A stretch of DNA of 36,980 bases. Origin: Anaerolineae bacterium (lineage in GTDB: Bacteria; Chloroflexota; Anaerolineae; Promineifilales; Promineifilaceae). Numbering within the stretch: the stretch's first letter is position 1; each line of letters starts with the position of its first letter. Below the pieces are notes generated by a model. The model saw only the letters and a list, made by a program, of their open reading frames with translations, was not told the DNA's origin and did no database searches. A program made the position numbers and the translations under genes. The stretch covers positions 1 to 36,980 of the forward strand of contig JADLAX010000094.1 of the NCBI GenBank assembly GCA_020848035.1. The letters run 5' to 3'. Below are positions 1-7,508 of the stretch, in pieces.

Positions 1-388
1 ACAAAGTTGCGTCCAGAAATGCAAGTTAGATCTGATTTTCAGAGAAAGAAGACGTCATTTTCGTCAATGTTAAAAAATTCGATGTTTATCTCACCTCTGG
101 AAAATGAATTTACGGATAGGTTCTTAGTGGGATCACTTGATTGGGACACCAATCAGAGCATCCTGGTAGGTAGTGTAGGTAAGAAGGAAAGTCAGCGGTA
201 GCAGGAAAATCTTGATAAGAAGCGCACTCGTGTCAGATTTTTCCCGACAGCCAGGGTTTTGTCCCTTTGATTGCAGACTCAGCCGGTGTGCAGGGCCATA
301 GGGTTATTGACGAAGGCGCAATACTTAAACAGTCCGGCAACTTGTCATAATAACGTTATGTGGATTTCCGCCGGACTGTACCAGGCCA
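1..388. other. Window edge without a recognised gene
   Basis: No convincing gene is visible. An open frame at 7-201 on the plus strand would encode 64 residues. It has no clear ribosome-binding site, matches no family I know and contains no domain motif, so I do not call it. The only structured element is an inverted repeat, arms 329-338 and 370-379 (ACAGTCCGGC and GCCGGACTGT), just beyond the stop codon of the minus-strand haem-binding gene. It may serve as its transcription terminator, although no T-tract follows. Confidence 0.4.
329..379 (-). terminator. Possible terminator hairpin after the haem-binding gene
   Basis: Perfect 10-bp arms at 329-338 and 370-379 enclose a 31-nt loop, starting 10 nt past the minus-strand stop codon at 389. 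There is no strong T-run on the minus strand, so this could be a mere 3' stabilising stem. Confidence 0.35.
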
Positions 389-916
389 CTAATCATCATC
401 ATCGTGCTCTTCGTGGGATTCGTCGTGATCATCATCGTGATCGTCAGCATCGCCGCCACGGCCGTTTTCCGAACCTTCACCGCCGCCCGTGGCCATTAGC
501 CCCTGGGCCAGTTGGTCCAACTCGGCATCGGTGAGGCGCGCTTCCGGATGGGTGATCAGAAAAACTGCCGGAGGCATCTCGCCCTCCCAAATTGTTTCGG
601 CCATCTCTTCGCCTTCTTCACCGCCGCTGTTCCACTCGGAAAAGTTCAGCTTTTCGCGCCCTTCGTCCACATCGTGCTGCACCAGCCAGGAGACCGGGGC
701 GATGTTGCTGTACCAGGGCCATTCTGTTTCGTTGCTGTGGCAGTCGAAGCAGGCCCGTTCGGCCAGGGCGCGTGTTTCGGGGCTGTCCCAGTTGGGTTCG
801 CTTTGCCCGGGCGGGTTGGTGTGGTTACGGCCGTAGGGTACCAGCTGAATCGCAATCAATCCGACAACCAATACTCCGGCCGCACCCAAAATAATTTTTT
901 TCAACAGTCTGTTCAT
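389..916 (-). CDS. Membrane-anchored haem-binding protein with His/Asp/Glu tail
   Basis: A 175-residue protein with an N-terminal membrane anchor (about residues 7-27) and one haem c motif, CFDCH at residues 56-60. The motif is followed by the SNETEWPWYSNIAPVSWL stretch typical of the Haem_bd domain family (single-haem, extracytoplasmic). The last about 32 residues are almost wholly Asp, Glu, His and Gly, ending in HDDDD, and could bind metal ions. I chose the ATG at 916 because AAGGAG lies 8-9 nt upstream; longer in-frame starts lack this. The gene is divergent from the response regulator, and its promoter carries the four-half-site operator described separately. The family role is likely electron transfer or haem-dependent sensing outside the membrane; the exact role is unknown. 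The tail is an unusual addition and is shared in style with the protein at 5428-5865. Confidence 0.85.
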   Translation of the reverse strand: MNRLLKKIILGAAGVLVVGLIAIQLVPYGRNHTNPPGQSEPNWDSPETRALAERACFDCHSNETEWPWYSNIAPVSWLVQHDVDEGREKLNFSEWNSGGEEGEEMAETIWEGEMPPAVFLITHPEARLTDAELDQLAQGLMATGGGEGSENGRGGDADDHDDDHDESHEEHDDDD

Positions 917-970
917 TTTGTTGAACTCCTTAAGCAGTGAGGTGTATTTGTGAAAAATACCACGCACTCC

Positions 971-1038
971 AGTGTAGCCTTGATTGGCCAAAAAGGGCTT
1001 AAGGCCAGCCTAAACCACCTTAAATTTAGCTTAAATCT
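971..1038 (-). promoter_or_regulatory. Predicted promoter and response-regulator operator A
   Basis: On the plus strand, TAAG/TAAA cores start at 1000, 1011, 1021 and 1032, so the spacing is 11-10-11 bp. The last two words are CTTAAAT direct repeats. On the minus strand a -10-like TACACT lies at 976-971, with 24 bp between its upstream edge and the nearest core. The same layout recurs at 5902-5969. Tandem 11-bp repeats are the usual target of OmpR/PhoB-class regulators. The likely target is the haem-binding gene; since the site is also 72-110 bp upstream of the regulator gene, autoregulation is possible. Confidence 0.65.
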
Positions 1039-1109
1039 ATAAACCCTTGTTGTTTCGCCGCCTGCCCTGTGCCACAATCCTCCTACTCTATCAAAGGTCG
1101 GCAAAAAAC

Positions 1110-1802
1110 ATGATCCAACTGTTGCTTATAGACGATGACCCGATGATTACCGAGCCGCTGGCGCGGCAGCTGGGGGTGGCTGGTTACCAGGTGCTGGTGG
1201 CGCACAACGGCCGTTCCGGCCTTGAACTGGCCCAAACCCACCAACCCGACCTGGTGGTGCTGGATGTGATGATGCCCGAGATGGATGGTTGGGAAGTGTG
1301 CCGCAAGCTGCGCCAGAGCAGCGTCGTGCCCATCCTCATGCTCACCGCCCTGGGGGATGAAGTAGACCGCATTCTGGGGCTGGAGCTGGGTGCCGACGAT
1401 TATCTCACCAAGCCATTTAGTACCCGCGAACTGAAAGCGCGCATCAAGGCGCTGCTGCGCCGCGTGGAGCTGGACCAGCAGCATACCCCTGTGCGCCGCG
1501 AGCTGACGGTAGGCGAGCTTCATGTTGAATTAGAGACACGCCAGGTATTCAAAAATGGTGTACTGCTGCCGCTGCGCTACAAAGAATTTGAGCTGCTCAG
1601 CCTGCTGCTGAGCCGGGTGGGTGACGTGGTGACCCGCGCCGAACTGTTTGACAAAATTTGGGGCACCGACTGGTTGGGCGATACGCGCACCCTCGACGTG
1701 CACATCCGCTGGCTGCGCGAAAAAATTGAGGCCGATCCCAGCCAGCCGCGTTACATCCAGACGGTGCGCGGCGTGGGCTACCGCCTGGTAGGAGCCGACT
1801 GA
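1110..1802 (+). CDS. OmpR-family response regulator
   Basis: A 230-residue DNA-binding response regulator. The receiver domain (residues 1-120) has the acidic pocket D8-D10, phosphoacceptor D52 in LDVMMPEMDG, T79 and K101 in the LTKPF motif. The C-terminal winged helix (about 130-228) ends with the classic TVRGVGYRL wing. I chose the ATG at 1110, which gives the standard receiver N-terminus. Its stop codon overlaps the kinase start (TGATG), indicating translational coupling, so the pair forms a two-component system. The duplicated 11-10-11 operator found in front of its own divergent neighbour and at 5931-5969 is the best guess for its binding site. The stimulus is unknown; the gene company (haem protein, flavin transferase, ferric-reductase-like protein, metal-binding-like tails) points to redox or metal status. 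Confidence 0.93.
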   Translation: MIQLLLIDDDPMITEPLARQLGVAGYQVLVAHNGRSGLELAQTHQPDLVVLDVMMPEMDGWEVCRKLRQSSVVPILMLTALGDEVDRILGLELGADDYLTKPFSTRELKARIKALLRRVELDQQHTPVRRELTVGELHVELETRQVFKNGVLLPLRYKEFELLSLLLSRVGDVVTRAELFDKIWGTDWLGDTRTLDVHIRWLREKIEADPSQPRYIQTVRGVGYRLVGAD

Positions 1803-3229
1803 TGTTTGGCCACTGGCGTTTGCGCACTCGCCTGATTACCACCTTTGTCAGCCTGATTCTGCTGGGTTTTGCCGGATTGTCGCTGCTGGCAGGCAACCAG
1901 ATTTCGGCCGGGGCGGTGGAGGATTTTGAGCGCAGCCTGGCCGCCCAGGGGACCCTGGTCGCCCGCAGTTTGCGTGAACCGGTGGAGCATTACGTGGAGG
2001 GAGAAGAATCATTTGCGGCGGTGCAAACGGCCGTTACCGACCTGGCCAACGATCAAAACCTGCAAATTACGCTCATCGACCTGGACGGCTTTGCCTGGCT
2101 GAGCAGCGATGACCGCGTGGGCAACGTAAACCTGGGGGCCGATCCCGAGATTCAGGCCGCGCTGAATGGTCAGAATACCGTCTTCGACACGCGCTTGAAT
2201 GACCAAAACGTAGAGACAATTTATACGGCCGTTCCCCTCACCGAAGATGGCTATCTCTTGAGCGTCGTGCGGGTGTCGGCCCCGGCCAGCGCTACGGCCA
2301 GCGTCATCAACCAGCGCTTCCTGGCGCTGGCCGGTGGCGTTTTGGGCTTAACCGGCCTGGCGGTGGTGGCGGCGCTCTGGCTGGCCGCCTCGTTTACCCG
2401 GCCGCTGGAAGGCTTGCAGGCGTCGGCCATGAAGCTGGCCGCAGGCGATTTGAGCCAGCGGGTGTCCATCAGCCGCCAGGATGAGCTGGGACAGCTGGGC
2501 CAGACCTTCAACCACATGGCCGAACGGGTGGAGGCGATGCTGCTGGAGCAAAAAGCGTTTGCCAGCAACGCCTCACACGAGCTGCGCACGCCGCTCACCA
2601 CCATTCGCCTGCGCAGTGAAGCGCTGCGCGACGGCGAACTGGACGAAGCGACCGCCCGCCAGTACATCGCCGAAATTGATGACGAAGTGGCCCGCCTGGG
2701 CCGCCTGGTAAACGACCTCATCCAGCTTTCCCGCTTTGATTCCGGCCGGGCCGAGCTGGGCGATGAGGAAATCGACCCGGTGCGGCTGAGCCGTTCCTTA
2801 TGCCAGCAGCTGCAAAAAACGGCCGCTGCCAAACAAATCACCCTCATTCTGGACGCGCCGGACAGCCTGCCGTCCATCCAGGCCAATCAGAGCCACGTGC
2901 GCATTGTGCTGCAAAATCTGCTGGAAAATGCACTCAAGTACACGCCGGAAGGTGGGCAGGTGCGCTGGCGGCTGGCGCTGGACGAAGGGTATCTGCGCAG
3001 TGAGGTGCAAGACAGCGGCATTGGTCTGGCCGCTGAGGATATTCCCCACTTGTTTGAGCGCTTCTACCGCGCCGACAAAGCGCACACGCGCGCCACGGGC
3101 GGCGCGGGGTTGGGGCTGCCGCTGGCCCGGTCGATTGTGGAGTTTTATAACGGCCGTATCCACATCCATAGCAGCGGCATCGGCCAGGGCACCACCGCCA
3201 CCGTCTGGTGGCCTGTCGCCATCGTCTGA
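1802..3229 (+). CDS. Membrane sensor histidine kinase
   Basis: A 475-residue class I sensor kinase, partner of the upstream regulator. TM1 is about residues 11-30. An extracytoplasmic sensor region of about 140 residues follows, then TM2 at about 174-196 and a HAMP linker at about 197-249. The HisKA dimerisation helix has phosphoacceptor H259 in SHELRTPLTT. The HATPase_c domain has an N-box (NLLENALKY, 372-380), G1 (DSGIGL, 404-409), F-box (FERFYRAD, 418-425) and G2 (GGAGLGLPLA, 433-442). All catalytic motifs are intact. The sensor region has no recognisable PAS or metal-binding motif and few His or Cys, so the ligand cannot be read from sequence. The start overlaps the regulator stop by one base. 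A hairpin follows at 3257-3292. Confidence 0.94.
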   Translation: MFGHWRLRTRLITTFVSLILLGFAGLSLLAGNQISAGAVEDFERSLAAQGTLVARSLREPVEHYVEGEESFAAVQTAVTDLANDQNLQITLIDLDGFAWLSSDDRVGNVNLGADPEIQAALNGQNTVFDTRLNDQNVETIYTAVPLTEDGYLLSVVRVSAPASATASVINQRFLALAGGVLGLTGLAVVAALWLAASFTRPLEGLQASAMKLAAGDLSQRVSISRQDELGQLGQTFNHMAERVEAMLLEQKAFASNASHELRTPLTTIRLRSEALRDGELDEATARQYIAEIDDEVARLGRLVNDLIQLSRFDSGRAELGDEEIDPVRLSRSLCQQLQKTAAAKQITLILDAPDSLPSIQANQSHVRIVLQNLLENALKYTPEGGQVRWRLALDEGYLRSEVQDSGIGLAAEDIPHLFERFYRADKAHTRATGGAGLGLPLARSIVEFYNGRIHIHSSGIGQGTTATVWWPVAIV

Positions 3230-3256
3230 TGCCCATCACCTCGCCGCACCCATAAA

Positions 3257-3300
3257 AAAGCCGCCAAAGGTTGATGTTCCTTGGCGGCTTTCTCTACTTG
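3257..3300 (+). terminator. Terminator after the two-component operon
   Basis: AAAGCCGCCAAAGG and CCTTGGCGGCTTT form a GC-rich stem with one bulged base and an 8-nt loop. It is followed by TCTCTACTTGTT, a moderately T-rich tail. It lies 28 nt after the kinase stop. The A-run on the left makes it potentially bidirectional, serving the convergent minus-strand operon too. Confidence 0.65.
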
Positions 3301-3330
3301 TTCTTCCCGTATTTTGCTTTGAAAAAATGA

Positions 3331-3399
3331 ATGGAACGCAGATTAACGCTGATGACGCGGATTGTCCTTTTCTCTGCGTTCATCTGCGTCTATCCGCAT
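3331..3399. repeat. Word-repeat quasi-palindrome (AACGCAGAT type)
   Basis: The left half repeats the word ACGC(A/T/G)GAT three times; the right half repeats its complement (CTGCGT, ATCTGCGT, ATCCGC). Together they form a long imperfect stem between two convergent transcripts. A similar, shorter copy lies at 8055-8100. The role is unknown. Confidence 0.6.
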
Positions 3400-3400
3400 G

Positions 3401-4105
3401 TTATGAAGCGGGTTTGCCTTTGCCCACCAGCAGGCGGAAGTTGGTCAAGAAGAGTACCAGCAGGCCGCTGCCCCAGTAGAGCAGTTGCATTCCCAAATTA
3501 CCGCTGTCGGTACCGGCGGTGACGCCGTGCACGGTGGCCAGCAGGTAAACGCCAAAGGTCAGGTAGTGCAGCTGCCGCCACCGCTTTTGCCCAATCTGCT
3601 TACGAAAATTGAAGCTCAGCGTGGTGAGAAACATCAGGTAGAAGCCGATGATGCCCAGCCCCACCCAACCTGGCTTGTACGGGCCGATGAAGGGCACCGT
3701 CAGATCGGCCAGGGAGTAGCTGTAGTAGCTGTCCCACAGCAGCGCCAGGGCGTGCAGGCTGGTGAGCACCACGGCCAGCCAGGAAAGGATGTTGTGCATG
3801 GCCAGGGAAAGCGCCGCCGGGATATGATCTTTCAGCAGTTTGGTGCTGAGCAGCAGCCCCCAGATGGTGGAGCTGGCCAGCAGCAGGTAAGCGACGGTGC
3901 CCGCCGAGCGGGTGAAATACCAGGGCGTTTTTTCCGTGATGGCCAGCGCCTGGGCCAGGGCCAGACCGGCCGGGGTGCTGGTCAGCAGCCAGCCGGTGGC
4001 CAGCAAAATCAGGCCACCCAGTACGCCCAAAATCAGGCTAAGCGTGAGGGTAACGGCCGTATCCAGATAGTCTTTCCGGTTGTTGGTGTTAGTAATAGTT
4101 GTCAT
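3401..4105 (-). CDS. Ferric-reductase-like diheme transmembrane protein
   Basis: A 234-residue integral membrane protein with about six hydrophobic helices, of the ferric reductase-like transmembrane domain family (which includes MsrQ/YedZ and the NOX/FRE membrane core). Candidate haem-b ligands are the histidines in LAMHNIL, SLHALAL, QLHYLTF and TVHGVTA, two pairs on neighbouring helices, as in family members that pass electrons across the membrane. No NAD(P)H- or FAD-binding C-terminal domain is present, so it must receive electrons from another partner or from quinol. I chose the ATG at 4105 because GGAG lies 7-8 nt upstream. It is the last gene of a four-gene minus-strand operon, 51 nt after apbE; ApbE next to such a protein suggests a flavin-linked electron transfer chain, but no FMN-binding acceptor protein is seen here. 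Confidence 0.85.
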   Translation of the reverse strand: MTTITNTNNRKDYLDTAVTLTLSLILGVLGGLILLATGWLLTSTPAGLALAQALAITEKTPWYFTRSAGTVAYLLLASSTIWGLLLSTKLLKDHIPAALSLAMHNILSWLAVVLTSLHALALLWDSYYSYSLADLTVPFIGPYKPGWVGLGIIGFYLMFLTTLSFNFRKQIGQKRWRQLHYLTFGVYLLATVHGVTAGTDSGNLGMQLLYWGSGLLVLFLTNFRLLVGKGKPAS

Positions 4106-4156
4106 CGTTATCTCCAAATTCTGCAAATGAGTCCGTTAAAAATAAATGAATGCGAA

Positions 4157-5134
4157 TTAAATTTTTAAGTTGGTGCCTTGTAGCAGGTGATCCATGGCGG
4201 GGGTAGCCAGCATACGGCCGTCTCGCCCAATCACCAATCCAGCTAAGTCATGCTCCAGTAAATTATCAATCCCTGCGTCGGCACCAGCGATTAACGTTGC
4301 GGTGGCCCATGCTTCGGCCACGGCCGCTTCCGGGGCAAACACGGTGGCGGTCAGCAGGTCCGTTTGGGCCGGTTGGCCCGTTTGTGGGTCGATCAGGTGG
4401 TGGGCCACCAGCCCGTCCTGCACCCAGCTGCGATAATCTACGCCAGAGGTGGCCAGCGCGCCGTCGGCCAGCCAAAAGGTGGCCAGGTCGCGCGGGGTGG
4501 TTGTTTCACGCCACGGGGTGCTGAGGGCGACGGGCCAGCCGGGGCAGCCCGCTGGGGCCAAACCGGCCGCCAGGTCGCCGCCCGCATCCACCAGGGCGGG
4601 GCCTGTTTGGGCCAGCAGGTTAAGTGCCTGCTGGGCCGTGTCGCCTTTGGCGATGCCGCCCAAATCCAGCCCTACGCCTACCGGCAAACGTACCGCCTGC
4701 CGGGCGGCGTCCAGCTCAATTTCGCGCCAGCGGCCTATCAATGAACCGGTGGTGGGCTGCGGACGGCCGTTTCCTACGCCGGTCACCAGCTGTTCAAAGC
4801 TCTGGTTGTACCCGGCGTGGTGCAGGGCATGGAGCAGCGTGGGGTCGAAACGGCCGTTGGTCATTTGGGCCAGCTGCACCGCCAGGCTCACTTCACGCCA
4901 GAGCAGGTCCGAGACGGTTACCCATTGGTTGGAACGGCCGTTGAGCTGCATCAGCTCGCTGTGCGGGCGGAAGCGGCTCAGAGCGCTCTCGCTGCGGCTG
5001 AACAAAGCCTGGGCTTCGGCAAAGGCCGGGGCGGCGGCCCGCCAGTCGGCTGTGTCTAGCCAGAAGACAATCTGGCTGCCCATGGCGCGAAAGCTGTGCG
5101 ACTGCCAGGTGGTGAGATGCGGCTGCTGGTTCAT
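4157..5134 (-). CDS. apbE: FAD:protein FMN transferase (ApbE family)
   Basis: A 325-residue ApbE-family protein. ApbE uses FAD to attach FMN covalently to Thr/Ser of extracytoplasmic redox proteins and needs Mg2+. Visible motifs are FRAMGSQI at the N-terminus, the LDLGGIAKGDTAQQAL motif, the ALVDAGGDLA motif, ATSGVDYRSW, and HHLIDPQTGQPA followed by the C-terminal WATATLIAGAD helix. These are the standard family landmarks and all look intact. I chose the ATG at 5134: it lies 4 nt after the stop of the upstream small gene and has GGTGAG in front. No obvious lipobox is present, so export is uncertain. The usual substrates (FMN_bind proteins with an SGAT-type site) are not encoded in the window, so the acceptor must lie elsewhere. 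Confidence 0.93.
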   Translation of the reverse strand: MNQQPHLTTWQSHSFRAMGSQIVFWLDTADWRAAAPAFAEAQALFSRSESALSRFRPHSELMQLNGRSNQWVTVSDLLWREVSLAVQLAQMTNGRFDPTLLHALHHAGYNQSFEQLVTGVGNGRPQPTTGSLIGRWREIELDAARQAVRLPVGVGLDLGGIAKGDTAQQALNLLAQTGPALVDAGGDLAAGLAPAGCPGWPVALSTPWRETTTPRDLATFWLADGALATSGVDYRSWVQDGLVAHHLIDPQTGQPAQTDLLTATVFAPEAAVAEAWATATLIAGADAGIDNLLEHDLAGLVIGRDGRMLATPAMDHLLQGTNLKI

Positions 5135-5138
5135 CGGC

Positions 5139-5438
5139 TCACCGGGACGATTGGGTGCGGGCCACGGGTCGGATTTGCGGCTGCACCACCTGGGGGATTT
5201 GCTTGAGTTCAATTTGCGTGCCCCGGCTGGTTGGCGGCAGCGGCAAGGCCGAACTGTTTTCGGCGGGTACTACGACCGTGATAGCGTTTGTGACGGGAAC
5301 GGCCGTTGCGGCTACCGGTACCTCCTGAGCGGCCAGCAGCCGCGTTCCGGCCAGGGTGGCCAGCAGGCTGCCCACCACCAGAAAAGTTTTTAAGGTGCCA
5401 CTTTGTTGGCTGGCAGGTGCTTTACGATTAGTCGTCAT
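5139..5438 (-). CDS. Small membrane-anchored protein of unknown function
   Basis: A 99-residue protein. It has a short polar N-terminus, one hydrophobic helix (about residues 16-33, TFLVVGSLLATLAGTRLL), then a Pro/Val/Gln-rich extracytoplasmic segment. No Cys, haem or flavinylation motif is visible and I do not recognise the family. The ATG at 5438 overlaps the preceding gene by 11 nt and has GAGGAA upstream. The stop is 4 nt before apbE, so the gene is tightly coupled to both neighbours. A scaffold, or a small subunit for the ferric-reductase-like protein, is a guess from position only. A longer in-frame start exists at 5531, but it would run antiparallel-style low-complexity sequence through the tail-coding part of the neighbour and is less likely. 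Confidence 0.6.
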   Translation of the reverse strand: MTTNRKAPASQQSGTLKTFLVVGSLLATLAGTRLLAAQEVPVAATAVPVTNAITVVVPAENSSALPLPPTSRGTQIELKQIPQVVQPQIRPVARTQSSR

Positions 5439-5865
5439 CGTCGTGTTCCTCATGTTCCTCATGTTCATACTCTTCGTGTTCTTCGTGTTCACCCCGATCG
5501 TCGTCATCGTCGTCTTCGTAATAACCGCCACTGCTGGCGGCGCTGTTGCTGCTGTTGATCTGGTCTTGCAGATTCACAATTGTCTGGTTAGCGGCATCCA
5601 GCTGGGTCTGGTAAGCGGTTTCGCGGTCTTGCATGACGCGCACGGTTTGTTCCAGTTCAGCGCTGTATTCTTGCCACGCCTGGACCGCTTCTTCGGCAGC
5701 GGGGTCGGTGGTGGTGAGTTGGGGCTCCTGGGGAACTGTTTGGGGAACGGCCGTGTCGCTGCTGCCAGACGTGGCCCCCAAATTACCCCAGCCCAGGCCC
5801 AACAGGGTGATAAGTACCAATCCTGTCAGAGTGCCTGCGGCCAAAAGTCCTTTTGTTCTGTTCAT
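5428..5865 (-). CDS. Membrane-anchored coiled-coil protein with His/Glu/Asp tail
   Basis: A 145-residue protein with an N-terminal membrane anchor or signal (about residues 5-26) and a Thr/Pro/Gln-rich linker. A helical, heptad-like segment follows (about 60-105, from AAEEAVQAW to NLQDQIN), and the last about 30 residues are an almost pure Asp/Glu/His tail with repeated HEEHEE units ending in HDDDD. The tail resembles that of the haem protein at 389-916 and could bind divalent metals or ferric iron outside the membrane. I chose the second of two adjacent ATGs (5865), 6 nt after GGAGG. It is the first gene of the operon 5865-3401, and its promoter carries operator B. I do not recognise a named family. 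Confidence 0.7.
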   Translation of the reverse strand: MNRTKGLLAAGTLTGLVLITLLGLGWGNLGATSGSSDTAVPQTVPQEPQLTTTDPAAEEAVQAWQEYSAELEQTVRVMQDRETAYQTQLDAANQTIVNLQDQINSSNSAASSGGYYEDDDDDDRGEHEEHEEYEHEEHEEHDDDD

Positions 5866-5901
5866 CATAAACCTCCATTCATCGTGTGTTGAGATAGCCT
5901 C

Positions 5902-5969
5902 ATCATAGGTCATCTCACCCGCCGCTGGGTTAAACCTAATCTAAACATTGTTAAATCTGGCTTAAATCT
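5902..5969 (-). promoter_or_regulatory. Predicted promoter and response-regulator operator B
   Basis: TAAA cores start at 5931, 5942, 5952 and 5963, again spaced 11-10-11 bp, and the last two words read GTTAAATCT and CTTAAATCT. On the minus strand a -10-like TATGAT lies at 5907-5902, 24 bp from the nearest core, exactly as at operator A. From 5941 to 5969 the sequence matches 1010-1038 at all but six positions. It is positioned to drive the four-gene operon starting at 5865. Confidence 0.68.
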
Positions 5970-6077
5970 GGGCCGCGATGGGCTGCCCGGTTGGTCCGCC
6001 CCTTCATATTTCCTTCACATGATCAACATATTCAGTGAACAACCGTTTTTATACTGAACCTAAGCGCCTTAGAAAGC

Positions 6078-6134
6078 ACAGCGAATAAGAGAAATAAGCG
6101 AATTTTTCATTCGTAGATTTCTCCCATTCGCTGT
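6078..6134 (+). repeat. Long imperfect hairpin in the cytochrome b leader
   Basis: Three paired blocks are nested: ACAGCGAAT (6078) with ATTCGCTGT (6126), GAGAAAT (6089) with ATTTCTC (6117), and CGAAT (6099) with ATTCG (6109). Short 2-3 nt internal loops separate them. The stem ends 31 nt before the start codon at 6165, so it would sit in the mRNA leader. It is a member of the word-repeat hairpin class seen throughout the window. Confidence 0.65.
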
Positions 6135-6164
6135 CGTCACCCAAAATTGAGGCGCGGAGGCAAA

Positions 6165-7508
6165 ATGACGGAATCAAAACTTACCTGGAAAGAGAAGATT
6201 TTTTACACAACCCCCAACGACGACCGCAATCGGATGCGCACCGTTGCCAACAACCTGATTTTGCACATTCATCCCACCAAAGTGGCCAAACCGGCCTTGC
6301 GCTTTAGCTACACCTGGGGGCTGGGTGGCATTTCGTCTGTGTTGGTGCTATTTCTTATCCTGACGGGTGTCTTGCTGATGTTTCGCTACGACGCCAGCGT
6401 GGAAAATGCGTACACCTCGATTCAATATTTGGAGACGCAGGTTGCTTTTGGGGCACTGATTCGCAATATTCACCATTGGTCGGCTAATTTGCTGGTGGTT
6501 ACCTCGTTCCTGCACCTGATCCGCGTTTTTCTGACGGGCGGCTACAAAAAAGGGCGGGCGCTCAACTGGGCGCTTGGCCTTTTTTTGCTGACGCTGGTGC
6601 TGGCGTTTAACTTTACGGGCTACCTGCTGCCGTGGGATCAGCTGGCTTATTGGGCTGTCACCGTGGGCACGAGCTTGTTGAGCTACGTGCCGCTGGTGGG
6701 AACGGCCGTTTCCAACTTCCTCCTCGGTGGTCCAGAGGTGGGGCAAACCACCCTGCGCAACTTTTATGCCATCCATGTGGCCGTGCTGCCCGCCATCATG
6801 ATTTTGGCGCTGTCCTTTCACTTCTGGCGCGTACGCAAAGATGGCGGCATCTCCCAGCCGGAAGCGGGCGAGCGGGATCGTGTGGAAAAGGTCACCACGA
6901 TCCCGCATTTGGTGCAGATTGAATTGGCGGCAACGGCCGTACTCACCCTCGTTATCCTGGTCTGGGCCATTTTTGTGCCCGCGCCGCTGGAAGCACTGGC
7001 CAATCCCAGCCAGCCGCCCAACCCGGCCAAAGCCGCCTGGTACTTCCTCGGTTTGCAGGAACTGCTGCTGCACATGCACCCCCTGGCCGCCATGCTGCTG
7101 CCGCTGACGCTGTTTGGCGGCATCGCCTTCTTGCCCAAGCTGGACCCGCAAGAGGACAACATTGGCCTCTACTTCCGCTCGCCCAAAGGCCGCTTTGCGG
7201 CGCTGTTTGGGGCACTGCTTGGCCTGTTTCTGGTGCCGCTGGCCGTGCTGCTGGATGAATATTGGCTCGATTTGCCCGGCCTCTTGCCCGCCTGGCCTAC
7301 GCTCATCACCACCGGCCTCATTCCGCTGCTGGCCACCCTGGCAATGTTTGGCCTCATTTACAGCTATTTTCGCGGTGCGGGCAAGCTCAACCACAGCGAA
7401 GCCATCGTCGGCCTGTTTAGCTTTATCATGATCAGCTTCGTCACCCTCACCCTCATCGGCATCTTTTTCCGGGGGGCGAATATGGCGCTGGTGCTGCCTT
7501 TTGTGTAG
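6165..7508 (+). CDS. Cytochrome b of a bc-type quinol oxidoreductase
   Basis: A 447-residue fused cytochrome b (b6-like N-terminal half plus subunit IV-like C-terminal half), the quinol-oxidising, haem-bL/bH membrane subunit. In RNIHHWSANLLV the first ligand is H103, paired with H117. H204 and H219 form the second set, with 14 residues between them, as in b6-type proteins rather than the 13 of mitochondrial type. The C-terminal half carries PAKAAWYFLGLQELL, the family equivalent of the PEWY Qo-site region, but with Ala in the place of Glu. I chose the ATG at 6165 because GGAGG precedes it by 4 nt. The Rieske and cytochrome c genes follow. The complex probably passes electrons from menaquinol to the triheme cytochrome at 8125. 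Confidence 0.95.
   Translation: MTESKLTWKEKIFYTTPNDDRNRMRTVANNLILHIHPTKVAKPALRFSYTWGLGGISSVLVLFLILTGVLLMFRYDASVENAYTSIQYLETQVAFGALIRNIHHWSANLLVVTSFLHLIRVFLTGGYKKGRALNWALGLFLLTLVLAFNFTGYLLPWDQLAYWAVTVGTSLLSYVPLVGTAVSNFLLGGPEVGQTTLRNFYAIHVAVLPAIMILALSFHFWRVRKDGGISQPEAGERDRVEKVTTIPHLVQIELAATAVLTLVILVWAIFVPAPLEALANPSQPPNPAKAAWYFLGLQELLLHMHPLAAMLLPLTLFGGIAFLPKLDPQEDNIGLYFRSPKGRFAALFGALLGLFLVPLAVLLDEYWLDLPGLLPAWPTLITTGLIPLLATLAMFGLIYSYFRGAGKLNHSEAIVGLFSFIMISFVTLTLIGIFFRGANMALVLPFV

Noticed and set aside
7..201. A 64-codon frame at the window start
   Set aside because: No ribosome-binding site, no family, composition not clearly coding. It may be chance.
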